Positions 1 to 11,653 of a DNA stretch of 64,000 nucleotides are shown one piece after another (positions within the stretch are counted from its first letter, which is position 1; each line of letters opens with the position of its first letter). The notes under the pieces are model-generated. The model made no database searches. It had not been told where the DNA came from and saw only the letters and a list, made by a program, of their open reading frames with translations. A program made the position numbers and the translations under genes. The stretch is from Tetrastigma voinierianum (taxonomy: Eukaryota > Streptophyta > Magnoliopsida > Vitales > Vitaceae): the NCBI GenBank assembly GCA_016808115.1, contig JAEQBH010005076.1, positions 248,001 to 312,000 on the forward strand, in the 5' to 3' direction.

Positions 1-95
1 GCTTCACAGGGATTTCTAGTCGTTAGAGGTAACGGCTAGGGATTTCTGTGGAGTGGCCGGCACGCCTGCCGCCGGAAGGGGGTGGGGGTGTGTCA
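1..95 (+). mobile_element. Terminal end of a chromovirus-like LTR, cut by the window start
   Basis: These bases match the end of the left LTR of the plus-strand gypsy element at about 29625-29726: the same run of a CG-containing stretch, then a G-rich tract, ending in GTGTCA. The body of the element lies before the window. The LTR is followed directly by TGGGGAG and a copia LTR, the same junction seen at 33775/33776. This suggests the element and the flanking array were duplicated together. Confidence 0.8.
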
Positions 96-102
96 TGGGG
101 AG

Positions 103-3100
103 TGATAGAAAAAAACTTATGTAGATACGCAATATAGCATGGTCATGCACACATATGTGAAATTGGGACTCAACTCACGTGATTCTGCACCAAAGTAGGG
201 ATCTTAGTTTGTCCGTAAAGTGACTCCGCCGTTGAAAACTTAGAGAGAGAGATGATGACCGCCTCTATCTAATATGTCAAAACACGAAACCCTAATCACT
301 TGACGTGTTCGCAGTAGAGCTCTTATCGATGAGAGTAGGGACCTCTCATAAATATGTACTCGCTGATAGTCATCATGACTATCAATACGTCGCTACATAT
401 TAATTTATCGGGCCACGTATCAATATTACATAACGATATTATTTAATAATCCAATAAACAAATCTTAATAATCGATTAATACTAATCCATAAAATTAAAA
501 TACAACATTCTTCCACTCGATAACATTAGTCAATTGTTATTAGGAATAAGGATTTTATTATAACTCGATAAAATATCAATTATGACCAAAGCACATAACA
601 ACCAATAATAAAAAATATATATATAAAGCCTCAACATGCGTAACATCTTATCAGATAGGGAAAATTATCCTTAAAATTATTATTAATAAATATATTTATA
701 ATAAAATTTATTATAAATTTATAAATTTATTTATAATTTATTTTATTTTATAAATAAATTATTTTATATTAATAATTTTGATATTTTGGAATCTATTTTA
801 AATTTTTTATAGAATATTAAACATCAATTTTTAAAAAATAAAAAATAAAAGTATCGTTATTTTTAAATATAATTAAATTATTGATTATTTTAAATATTTT
901 ATTAAAATTTATTAAAATTTTTAAATCTACTAAATAAAAATCAAATTTTATTCTTAATTTTTAAATAAATTTAGGGTATTTATATTAAATTTTATTACAA
1001 ATATATTTATTTATAATAAATTTAAGGGGTGTTACATTAGTAAGGTGTTAAATTAAGGGTGGGGGAGCCGGATAGAAAAAAAACTTATGTAGATACGCAA
1101 TATAGCATGGTCATGCACACATAAGGAATCGGACTCAACTCACTGTGATCCCAAGCAGACCAAAGTAAAGATCCATATTGCCTGTAGAAGCGACCATTGA
1201 AAACTCCAGAGAGATTTGCATGACCGCTCTCTATCTAATACGCTTAAAACATGAAAAACCCTAATCTCGCTGATCGGGAAGTCGTAGAGCTATTATCGAC
1301 GAGTCGGGACCTCTCATAAATATGTACTCATGGATAGTCATCATGGACTATCAATACGCCGCATATTAATCGTCACACGTAATATTGGTTATAATTGATA
1401 TTATTTAATAATCCAATAAACAAATCTTAATAATTGATTAATACTAATTCATAAAATTAAAATACAACATTCTCCCACTCGATAACATTATAGTCAATTA
1501 TTAGAATAAGGATTATTATAACTCGATAAAATATCAATTATGACCAAAGCACATAACAACTAAATAATAAAAAATATATATATATAAAGCCTTCTCAACA
1601 TGCGTAACATCTTATCCGATAGTGGGAAAAAAATTAATCTTTAAAATTATTATTAATAAATATATTTATACTAAAATTTATTATAAATTTATAAATTTAT
1701 TTCTAATTTAATTTATTTTATAAATAAATTATTTTATATTAATAAATTTGACATTTTGAATCTATTTTAAAATTTTTTTATAGAATATTAAACATCAATT
1801 TTTAAAAATAAAAAATAAAAGTATCGTTATTTTTAAATATAATTAAATTATTGATTATTTTAAATTTTTTATTAAAATTTATTTTAATTTTTTAAATCTA
1901 CTAAATAAAAATCAAATTTTATTTCTTAATTTTTAAATAAAATTTAGTATTTATATTAAATTTTATTACAAATATATTTATTTATAATAAATTTAAGGGT
2001 GTTACATTAGTAAGGTGTTAAATTAAGGGCGGGAGGATAGAAAAAACTTATGTAGATACGTTAATATAGTATTTTGGTCATGCACACATAGCGAAATCGG
2101 GCTAACTCATGTATCCTAAGACCAAAGAGGATCCATAGTCATCTGCAGTGACTGGGCTGTTGAAAAAACCGAGAGAGAGAGAGATGAGATGACTGCTCTC
2201 TATCTAATATGTCAATACATGAAAACCCTAATCTCACGGATGCAGGTAAGTCGTAGAGGCTTCCATCGATGAGAGTAGGGAATTCTCATAAATATTGCAT
2301 CATGGATAGTCATCATGGACTATCAATATCGCCGCTTACATATTAATTGGTCACATGCACAATATTACATAATTGATATTATTTAATAATCCAATAAACA
2401 AATCTTAATAATTGATTAATACTAATCTTATAAAATTAAAATACAACATTCTCCCCAATTTGATAACATTAGTCAATTATTAGGAATAAGGATTATTATA
2501 ACTCGATAAAATATCAATTATGACCAAAGTATAATGTCTAATAATAAAAATATATATAAAGCCTTCAACATGCAGAACATCTTATCCGATAGGGAAAAAA
2601 TTAATCCTTAAAATTATTATTAATAAATATATTTATAATAAAATTTATTATAAATTTATAAATTTATTTATAATTTATTTTATTTTATAAATAAATTATT
2701 TTATATTAATAATTTTGACATTTTGAATCTATTTTAAAATTTTTTTATAGAATATTAAACACTTTAAAATAAAAAAATAAAAGTATCGTTATTTTTAAAT
2801 ATAATTAAATTATTGATTATTTTAAATTTTTTATTAAAATTTATTTTAATTTTTTAAATCTACTAAATAAAAATCAAATTTTATTTCTTAATTTTTAAAT
2901 AAATTTAGGTATTTATATTAAATTTTATTACAAATATATTTATTTATAATAAATTTAAGGGGTGTTAAGTATTAAGAAGGGTGTTAAATTAAGGGGCGGA
3001 GTGATAGAAAAACTTATGTAGATACGCACATAGCATGGTCATGCACACATATGTGAAATTGGGACTCAACTCATCTATCCGCACCAAAAGCAGGGATCCA

Positions 3101-5506
3101 TAGTTTGGTCTCGTAGCGACCGCTGAAAAATCGAGAGAGAGAGATGAGATGACCGCTCTCTATCTAATATGTCAAAACATGAAAACCCTAATCTCTGCTG
3201 GATGGGGAAGTCAGAGAGGCTCTTATCAGATGAGAGTAGGGACCTCTCATAAATATGTACTCATGGATAGTCATCATGGACTATCAATACGCCGCTATAT
3301 ACACTAGTCAAGACAGAGTCAATATTACATAATTGATATTATTTAATAACTAATAAACAAATCTTAATAATTGATTAATACCGATCCATAAAATTAAAAT
3401 ACAACATTCTCCCACTTGATAACATTAGTCAATTATTAGGAATAAGGATTATTATAACCTGATAAATATCAATTATGACCAAAGTAATATAACAACCAAT
3501 AATAAAAAATATATATATAAAGCCTTCAACATGCGTAACATCTTATCCCATGTGGAAAAATTAATCCTTAAAATTATTATTATTAATAAATATATTTATA
3601 CTAAAATTCTATTATATAAATTTATTAAATTTATTTATAATTTATTTTATTTTATAAATAAATTATTTTATATTAATAATTTTGACATTTTGAATCTATT
3701 TTAAAATTTTATAGAATATTAAACATCAATTTTTAAAATAAAAATAAAAGTATCAAGTATTTTAAATATAATTAAATTATTGATTATTTTAAATTTTTTA
3801 TTAAAATTTATTTTAATTTTAAATCTACTAAATAAAATCAAATTTTTTATTTCTTACTTTAAATAAATTTAGGGTATTTATATTAAATTTTATTACAAAT
3901 ATATTTATTTATAATAAATTTAAGGGTGTTACATTAGTAAGGTGTTAAATTAAGGGTGGGGAGTGATAGAAAAAAACTTATGTAGATACGCAATATAGCA
4001 TGGTCATGCACACATATGTGAAATTGGGACTCAACCTTCATGTATCCGCACCAAAGTAGGATCCGTAGTTTGTCCAGAAAGTGACTGCTATTGAAAAATC
4101 GAGAGAGAGCGAGGACGACCGCTTCTCTATCTAATACGCCAAAACAAAGTAAAACCCTAATCTCCGCCGGACGGGGAAGTCGAGGCTCTTATCGATGAGA
4201 GTAGGGACCTCTCATAAATATTGCACTCAGCGGATAGTCATCATGGACTATCAATACGCCGCTACATATTAATCGTCACATTTAATAATATTACATAATT
4301 AATATTATTTAATAATCCAATAAACAAATCTTAATAATCGATTAATACTAATCCATAAAATTAAAATACAACATTCTCCCACTTGGATAACATTAGTCAA
4401 TTATTAGGAATAAGGATTATTATAACTCTGATAAAATATCAATTATGACCAAAGCACATAACAACCAATAATAAAAAATATATATATAAAGCCTTCAACA
4501 TGCAGAACATCTTATCCGATAGGGAAAAAAATAATCCTTAAAATTATTATTAATAAATATATTTATAATAAAATTTATTATAAATTTATAAATTTATTTA
4601 TAATTTATTTTCTTTTATAAATAAATTATTTTATATTAATAATTTTGACATTTTGAATCTATTTTAAAAATTTTTTATAGAATATTAAACATCAATTTTT
4701 AAAAATAAAAAAAATAAAAGTATCGTTATTTTTAAATATAATTAAATTATTGATTATTTTAAATTTTTTATTAAAATTTATTTTAATTTTTAAATCTACT
4801 AAATAAAATCAAATTTTTATTTTTAATTTTTAAAATAAATTTAGGTGGTTTATATTAAATTTTATTACAACATTTATTTATAATAAATTTAAGGGTGTTA
4901 CATTAGTAAGGTGTGTTAAATTAAGGGGCGGGTTTATTAAAAACTTATGTAGATACGCAATATAGCATGGTCATGCACACATATGTGAAATTGGGACTCA
5001 ACCCATGTACCTGGCACCAAAGTAGGATCCATAGTTTGTCCAGAAAGTGACTGCTGTTGAAAACTGAGAGAGAGAGGGATGAGATGACTGCTGAGATGAC
5101 TGCTCTCTATCTGATATGCCAAAACATGAAAACCCTAATCTCTCGCCGACGGGAAGTCGTGAGAGGCTCTTATCGACGAGAGTAGGGACCTCTCATAAAT
5201 ATGTACCTCATGGATAGTCATCATGGACTATCAATACGTCATTACATATTAATCGTCACACGTAATAATATTACATAATTGATATTATTTAATAATCCAA
5301 TAAACAAATCTTAATAATTATTAACTCCATAAAATTAAAATACAACATTCTCCCACTTGGATAACATTAGTCAATTATTAGGAATAAGGATTATTATAAC
5401 TCTGATAAAATATCAATTATGACCAAAGCACATAACATCCAATAATAAAATATATATATATAAAGCCTTCAACATGCAGAACATCTTATCCGGTAGGGAA
5501 AAAATG
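103..5506 (-). repeat. Tandem array 1: copia LTR plus AT-rich miniature element, about 965-bp unit
   Basis: There are six copia LTR copies, read on the minus strand: 103-507, 1069-1469, 2035-2448, 3002-3406, 3964-4373 and 4933-5347. On the + strand each begins TGATAGAAAA and ends AATACAACA. Each is followed by a pyrimidine stretch TTCTCCCACT, which is a polypurine tract on the minus strand, and by about 150-200 bp of copia internal sequence. In the first five units this joins an AT-rich element (661-1036, 1633-2006, 2600-2970, 3560-3932, 4530-4902) ending in GGGTGTTACA. A spacer ending GGGTGGGGAG then leads to the next LTR. In the sixth unit the internal sequence runs on into copia RNase H instead. 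So the last LTR is the true 3' LTR, and the others are amplified copies of it with their flank. Confidence 0.85.
5348..5360 (-). other. Copia polypurine tract beside the 3' LTR
   Basis: Read on the minus strand, a purine run (AAGTGGGAGAA) sits directly before TGTTGTATTT, the first bases of the LTR. In LTR retrotransposons this tract primes plus-strand DNA synthesis. The same tract follows every LTR copy in the arrays, for example at 508, 3407, 17226, 42903 and 62265, which fixes LTR polarity throughout. Confidence 0.7.
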
Positions 5507-7240
5507 TCATACACATTAACAAGTTCATATTTCATGTAAAGAGATTATGAATAGAGAACTGTATGAGTGAATAAAACAAAATATGCATTTCTCAAACAAA
5601 TGGTTCAAGCATCTCAATGATGCTGTTAGGGATATGATGATATTATTGTCATGTCATTCAATACATACCTCAAACAATTACAAAGCAAATAAATGCATAA
5701 ATTCAGACTCCCACTAACCCAAAATATCAAAAGACTTAACCAAACCCATATGAGTTACATGACGTTGATAAACTCCTATAGGTAAGCCTTTGGTTAGTGG
5801 ATCTGTTAACATATGTCCTGTAGCAGTATATTCAATCCGAAATCAAATTCCTCGAACTTTCTCCGACACAAATAGGTATTTTATATCAAAGTGCTTCGGA
5901 GCGAAAAGCACTTTGTTGTTTTGAGAGAAATGTACGCTAGCCAGATTGTCACAATATATAACAAGTGTACTTGATATGCTCTCAACAATATGAAAGCCAA
6001 AATCAATTTCTTTAGCCACATGGCTTGACAAGTAGCCTCATAATGTTTAATATTACTCATTCCATAGTCGAGGAAGGTAAGTGTTTGTTTAACACTTTCT
6101 AAGAAACAGCCCTCCCGCCATCATAAAAATAAAACCGTAAGTAGATTTCCGTCATCCGGGCAACCCCGCAAAAATCGTAATCCGAATAGCCAAGGATCCC
6201 GTTGATCACCTTTATAGGTCAACATATAGTCCTTGGTACCTTGCAAGTACCTCATGACCTTTTTCACGACTTTCTAATGATTCAAACCTAGATTGCTCAA
6301 GTATCTCCCTAAAGCATTAACAACAAAAGTAATATCGGGATGAGTACAAACTTGAGCATACATCAGGCTGCCAACAACGGAAGCATATGGGACATTTTCC
6401 ATTTCAACTCTCTCATTTTCATCCTGAGGACATTGAGATTTAGAGAGCTTATCACCCTTTTGAATGGGTGCAACACATGAGGAACAAGAATGCATGTTAA
6501 ACCTTTTGAGGACTTTTTCAATATATCCTTTTTGAGACAATCCAAGAATGCTCTTTGCACTATCGATGAACTGATGCCTAGGACAAAGAAGGCATCACTG
6601 TCTTTCATATCAAAATGAGTATTCAACACCCTCGTTTTGTCTCATTCAAAAGTTTAACATAAACTACTAGCAAGAAGTATACTCATCGATTATTATAAAA
6701 ACAAGGACTATGAAGTTGCTCCCACTCATCTTTAGATAAATGCACTGATCTGAAACATTTTCTTTAAAACCAAAGGAAGTGACCACCTGATCAAATTTCA
6801 AATACCATTGCCTTGAGGCCTGTTTTAGCCCATAAATGGACTTCCCGCCTTGCAACTAGGTGTTCTCCCGCCTTTTCAACAAAGCCATCAAAGTTGAATC
6901 ATGTAAACATCTCGCCAAATCCCTCCCATTTAAGAAAGTCAAGCCACATCCATTTGGTGAAGTTCTAAATTAAAGTGAGCAACCAAAGCCATAACGACTT
7001 GAAAAGAGTCCTTAGTGGAAACTGGTGAGAAGGTCTCCTTATAATCAATACCCTCTCTTTGATTATAGCCTTTCGCCACCAATCTGGATTTGTATCTCTC
7101 AAAGCCAAATCCATGTTGGTGATAGCCAAATATAGATCCAGAGACTCTTTTCAATCCTCATAATTGGTCCCATTCAGAGTTTTGACAGAAGTCAATTGCA
7201 TAGGCAATGAGGTCGGGTACTGCAGTAGAGAGGGAACATT
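5507..7240 (-). pseudogene. Copia pol remnant, copy 0 (gag stub, RT, RNase H)
   Basis: Read from the right, the minus strand shows a gag-like start (residues LNGTNYED near 7160-7200). It passes within a few codons into reverse transcriptase (AKGYNQREGIDYKETFSPVS near 7020-7090; SIYGLKQAS near 6810-6850; KGYIEKVLKRFNMHS near 6480-6535). RNase H follows at about 6030-5790. The gag remainder, protease and integrase are absent. The catalytic YVDD region near 6680-6700 is disrupted, and the frame breaks at least four times. Non-coding sequence then leads through the polypurine tract to the LTR at 5347. It belongs to Ty1-copia by domain order and motifs. Copies at 17226, 42903 and 62265 are homologous. 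It cannot encode an active enzyme as read. Confidence 0.85.
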
Positions 7241-7290
7241 TAATATGCATGTAACATAATATTACCATGCGGTCACAAATAAATGATTCT

Positions 7291-7722
7291 TACGCATACC
7301 AGTTCGCCAAAATTCAACACGACACGATTAACTCGACACGATTAACCACGATTAAACGGGTTTGGGTGAGACATAACGCGTTCGAGTGATAAACTGTCAA
7401 CCCGCTTAACACGCTTAATAAACGTAACGTGTTCGTGAGACATGCTAACCCGCTTATAACCCGCTTACCCGCTTAACACCGTGTCCTAACGCTTTACCAA
7501 TGGTCGCGACTAGGCCTGGCAATTAACGCGACACGATTAATCGACACGATTAACCGATTAAACGGGTTTGGTGAGACCTAAACGGTTTGGATGATAAACG
7601 GTCAAACCCGCTTAACACGTTTAATAAACGGGTCGTGTTCTAAGCCATGTTTTCACCCGCCACCCGCTTAACCCAGAACCGTTTAACTCCAACCTTAACA
7701 CGCTTGACACCCCCTACGCACC
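7291..7722. mobile_element. Pair of hAT-like miniature elements
   Basis: Copy 0 has about 415 bp here that is absent at the matching site near 19190 in copy A. Two similar halves, about 7301-7510 and 7511-7714, are each rich in CACGATTAAC, AACGGGTTTGG and CCCGCTTAACACG words. The second begins TAGGCCTGGCAATT and the pair ends CTTGACACCCC, both hAT-like terminal sequences. TACGCATA on the left (7291-7298) and TACGCACC on the right (7715-7722) fit a decayed 8-bp target duplication, the hAT length. There is no transposase. The superfamily call rests on termini and target size. Confidence 0.6.
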
Positions 7723-8131
7723 CAAGCAAACATGCATATTAAATAGATTTCTTATTTATCATGATCCTGCCTAAGGGTCACGAATCACAATAAAAGGTAA
7801 TATAAGTATACAATGTACATGATCTCATGTCACCAAAATTCTAATACCGATAGGGTACTCGAAACATAATTTGACATAAGTTTAGAACAAATAGTACACC
7901 GTGATTATCAAATTACACTAATAACAACATACCGAAGGGTATAATTATTTTTAGTGCAAACATTCATATGAATTCAATTGAAATTTAAAAAAGAATTTAA
8001 ATTATTTAATTTCTACATGTTTTGCATAATTATGCTCACGATAGGCAAGATCATAATTATGCAAAATAATATCATAGTTGCTGGTACAGATCAATATACA
8101 ATTGCATAATCCACAAAATACATCAATTTAA

Positions 8132-8134
<3 letters not shown>
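7723..8134. other. Non-coding AT-rich region beside the copia remnant, copy 0
   Basis: No gene is visible. The stretch is shared with copy A (about 19195-19604) and copy B (about 44850-45258). It may be copia leader sequence, since it lies on the gag side, but no 5' LTR or primer-binding site follows. A 15-bp perfect inverted repeat, TTTTGCATAATTATG at 8020-8034 and its complement at 8052-8066, encloses a 17-base loop. Confidence 0.6.

Positions 8135-8196
<62 letters not shown>
8135..8196. repeat. (AT)n microsatellite
   Basis: About 31 AT dinucleotides. The homologous site in copy A (19605-19615) has only about five, and in copy B (45259-45327) about 34. This marks strong length change since the blocks duplicated, or assembly uncertainty. 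Confidence 0.95.
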
Positions 8197-8199
<3 letters not shown>

Positions 8200-9564
8200 A
8201 ATGACTCCGCATCAAATAATAATACAAGTTTGTAACACGCTTGACCGTTTGATCAAGTTTCCTTGACTAAGTTTGACCTCAGATTTGACTAGGTTTGACC
8301 AACACTTAGTATGTGGACCAAAGTTGACTTTTCAAGGATGAGAATAATTTCGTTAACTAAGACACCATTCAGAGTCTTGTCGACACGAGTTCATAGATGA
8401 CAAAGTCAACGTCAAAATCCGACTTACTGATAAAAGTTGGGTAACCTGCAGAAGTTCAAATGGCAAAGATTTTTATCGTTGTCAAAACTGCAATTTTTAC
8501 CTGAAAGAGACCCCGTGCCCTATATAAACATAACTTTGGATTCCAAATGAAACCCTAGCCTCCAAGACACTTTTTGAACTCCAAAAACCCTAGGAAGGAG
8601 CTTCCAAACCGAACCGAAGCCGACCTGGCTTCATTGGAGAGCCGCGGAGATCTGACTGTGACGAGGCACCACCGACGTGAGCCATCAGACACACGCGCCG
8701 ACGTGGAGGTGCATTGAACCTTCGACGGTCACGCCGTCCAAATTTCACAGCCAACCGCCGCCGGACGCACAAGGATAGGGGGTCGGCAGAGACGCGCGGC
8801 GGCGGGGCTCGTGGGTCACCGTATTTTCTGGTTTTCCGCTACGGCGCTACTTCCGGCCACCTCTATGCCTATTTCCACCATTTTGGATATTCTGAACTCA
8901 TTTTTGAAAAACACAATTTTAATGTAATTGTAAAAATTGTGAAATCGTGGTTTTAAAAAATACAATTTCAATATAAAAATATGAAATCTCATTTTAAAGA
9001 CACAACTTTAGCATAATTTTTAAAATTGTGAAGTTTTGTTTTAAAAACATGATTTCAGTGTCAAATTGTGACGTCTTATTTATTTATTTTTTGATAAATT
9101 GTGAGATCTTGTTTTAAAAATATGATTTTAGAGTAAAATTATGAAGTCGTGTTTTGAAAATACGATTTCAATATAAAATTGTGTTTTAAAAACTTAATTT
9201 TATTATAAGATAATTATTTATTTAATTATGGATAAATTTATCAAGAATCTGGACTATAACTACCTTTTCGCCAACCTAATTTGACTCTCACACCCTTTTT
9301 CCCCTAAAGCTAAATTATAAATTATTTAAATTCAATAATAATAAGAAGGAAAAAAGAATTATTTTATGTCCATGGAATATGAAGCATAGCAAACTTGTCT
9401 TTCTACCAACTGATTTGAGAGTAATTGCAAAAAAGATATAAAAAAAAAAAAAAACATGATTTAGTATAATTTTGATATAAGATAATTGTGTTTAAGATAT
9501 GTTAGTATCTAGGTATTATCTTAATATATGACATGTACTACCTCAGCATTGTTCATTATGATTG
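8197..9564 (+). mobile_element. LTR-like promoter region, copy 0
   Basis: The region begins TGTAATGAC, a start like those of plant gypsy LTRs. It holds clustered TTGAC words at 8241-8329, a TATA box (TATATAAAC) at 8521, and a GC-rich stretch at about 8640-8830 that follows AAACCCTAG words. Between about 8932 and 9204 a degenerate repeat of about 41 bp occurs six to seven times. No coding domain is recognised. It matches 19615-20920 and 45327-46615. No LTR end or primer-binding site was found, so it could be a solo or truncated LTR or an unrelated promoter fragment. A minus-strand gypsy element cuts it at 9565. Confidence 0.5.
8241..8530 (+). promoter_or_regulatory. W-box cluster and TATA box, copy 0
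   Basis: TTGACC/TTGACT words recur at about 8241, 8263, 8273, 8285, 8295 and 8324, followed about 200 bp later by TATATAAAC at 8521. TTGAC(C/T) is the WRKY-factor W-box core. Together they look like a stress-type plant promoter, but this is inferred from motifs only. Confidence 0.5.
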
Positions 9565-11653
9565 TGTGACGCCCCAAAACCCGGGGGTCCGTTGACTACC
9601 CGTCAACCTCGCTGAATTCCAAAGGGATGCCCAAGCTACCCGACGCCACTTTAGGGAAAATCTGCGTAGTCTCTTTGTAATGGGAGCTCTAATTAAAAAT
9701 GCGACTGCGATATACCCGTCCTAAATAAACAATATATACAATATATATCCACGGCCACTTGAGCCCAATACAAACAAGCACTCAATGTACATGCCAACTA
9801 TGAAACCAACTATATACCCAATAGTTACAAGAGTTAATATTTTTACTCTTAAACAATACATATATTAAACTTAAAGAGTTCTAATACATGTACAATCATC
9901 AAAGCCACACCCGGCTTTCTTCAAGACTCAACCTCTTGGACGAGCCGTCCCCTCGCACGCTCCCGTATCCGTAAAACAAAGGGGTCCCACGACCAGGGTG
10001 AGCTAAAGCCCGCAGGAGAATCGCCCTAAGCGGGCTACTCACCACCTAAGTGTAGTGCAATGTTCCAGCAAACACACATCCAAGCAAATGCATGATCCTA
10101 CTTGAATGTCTACATGACCAACTCGCATCCCGAGTCCTCATCGACTCTCCTACACCCCGCCTAAGCCTCGCATGAGAATATTCGCTTTATTTGTGGGCAA
10201 CCCGAAGAATATATATCAATCACCGCCCGACGATTGATATATTATTTATATTTGTGGACTACCATGAATATATATCAACTCGGGCTAATTCGATTTCCGG
10301 GCCGATATATTATTTAGTTTCGTGGATCATCTCTCCGATGAATATATATCAACTGGGCCGCTCCGACGGTTGATATATTATTTAGTCTGACTACCTCCGA
10401 TAATTACCATTTTACTACCCGAACCTTGTTTCTCTAGACCCATCTCATGCACTAACTCCTATACTCCTAGGATGTTCCAAAGGCATATGGAATGCATGTA
10501 TGCCGCCTAATTCGCCTAATAACATGCAAAATATATAACCACGAATATATTCACATAAATAAAATCACACAATCATGTTATGCAATTATACATTTCATCA
10601 CATCAAAATTAGCTCACTTGGGCTATCGATCAAACACGAGCAATTTTAATTTAAATCACTCGACCAAACGCATATTTTCACAAAAATATATTTTGAGAAC
10701 ACTATTCTGGGAATAGTGAAACCCTCGTTTACTATTCCCGGAAAATCACAAAACACCGGTTCACTTAGTGAATCCGCAATCCACGGCCATTCCCGGCCCA
10801 ATGCATACCAAGCACCAATTAATACATAAATCAACACATAACCAACCCAAACAGCCCCTACGTGGGACTGTACAGAAATGGCCTCTCCAAAGTTTCTGAA
10901 AAAATTCGGTCCCATGTTTTGGGACCGATCCAACGGCCCCTCACGGCCCCATTCAACCGAAACATTAGTAAAACATTTAAATGGGGGTAAAACTCAAGTA
11001 GGGAGAAAATCCTAAATTCAAGGGAGCTTTGAAGAAACTCCCGATCCGGAGTCCACGCCAGAGCCTCGCCCCGCTGTGAACCTTTTCCTTCTTGCTCCGG
11101 GTCCGCTTAACGGTTTGGACGCTCGGATCTTAGAGAGAAGGAGGACCTTCTCACTCTAAAACCCTCTCAAAACCAACCTACTGCATCTCAAAAATAAAGC
11201 CTCTCACGTTTTTGCTTTGGCTTAAGGTAGGAGAAGGAGCACTATTTGCTCTTTTGTCTTTTGTGACTTAAAAATCAAATTTATACTACCCATTATGTCC
11301 CTCTTTCATTTGATATTCTGCGACTACCCTCAAATTCGGGCCCATTTTCATCATTTCTACTCATACCACTCTATGGTACATGAGTACATACTATATGTGC
11401 CTTCATCGCATCGAACTCCATTTACGGCACTCGAAACCCGAAGGCTCAAAACGCGGTCGACCCCGATCGCCCCAAAGAAATTGCGAATTTACGTGCTAGT
11501 TAGATTTTATGAGATGATTCCAACGGTACAATCCGCTTTCTGGCCATCCGAGATCTAGATAATTAATTGGCATTTTTAACCGAAATTACAATTTCAGAAT
11601 TGAAATTACGATTTTGCCCTTATTCCAGAAATTGGAATTTCTCGGGTCTTACA
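9565..11653 (-). mobile_element. 3' LTR of a minus-strand chromovirus
   Basis: On the + strand this begins TGTGACGCCCC and ends GGGTCTTACA, then TTCTCCCCTCCTTAA. Read on the minus strand the order is a polypurine tract (AAGGAGGGGAGAA) then TGTAAGACCCGAG, a typical 3' LTR start. The length, about 2.09 kb, suits a plant chromovirus. The insertion point is clear because copy A continues past GATTGT near 20984 without it. The matching 5' LTR was not found to the right, so the element is truncated or rearranged there. Confidence 0.75.

Noticed and set aside
4937..5122. Short open frames inside the LTR arrays as genes.
   Set aside because: They are not conserved in frame between units, lie in LTR sequence and match no known domain.
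103..5506. A ribosomal DNA spacer or a CRISPR-like array.
   Set aside because: No rRNA sequence is nearby. The unit carries LTR ends and a polypurine tract, and the repeats are far too long and the context eukaryotic.
8135..8196. The AT tract as a replication origin or matrix attachment site.
   Set aside because: Only base composition supports it, and length is unstable between copies.
8590..8956. Coding frames in the GC-rich part of the LTR-like region.
   Set aside because: Frames on both strands overlap, differ between the three block copies and show no domain. GC content alone explains the open frames.
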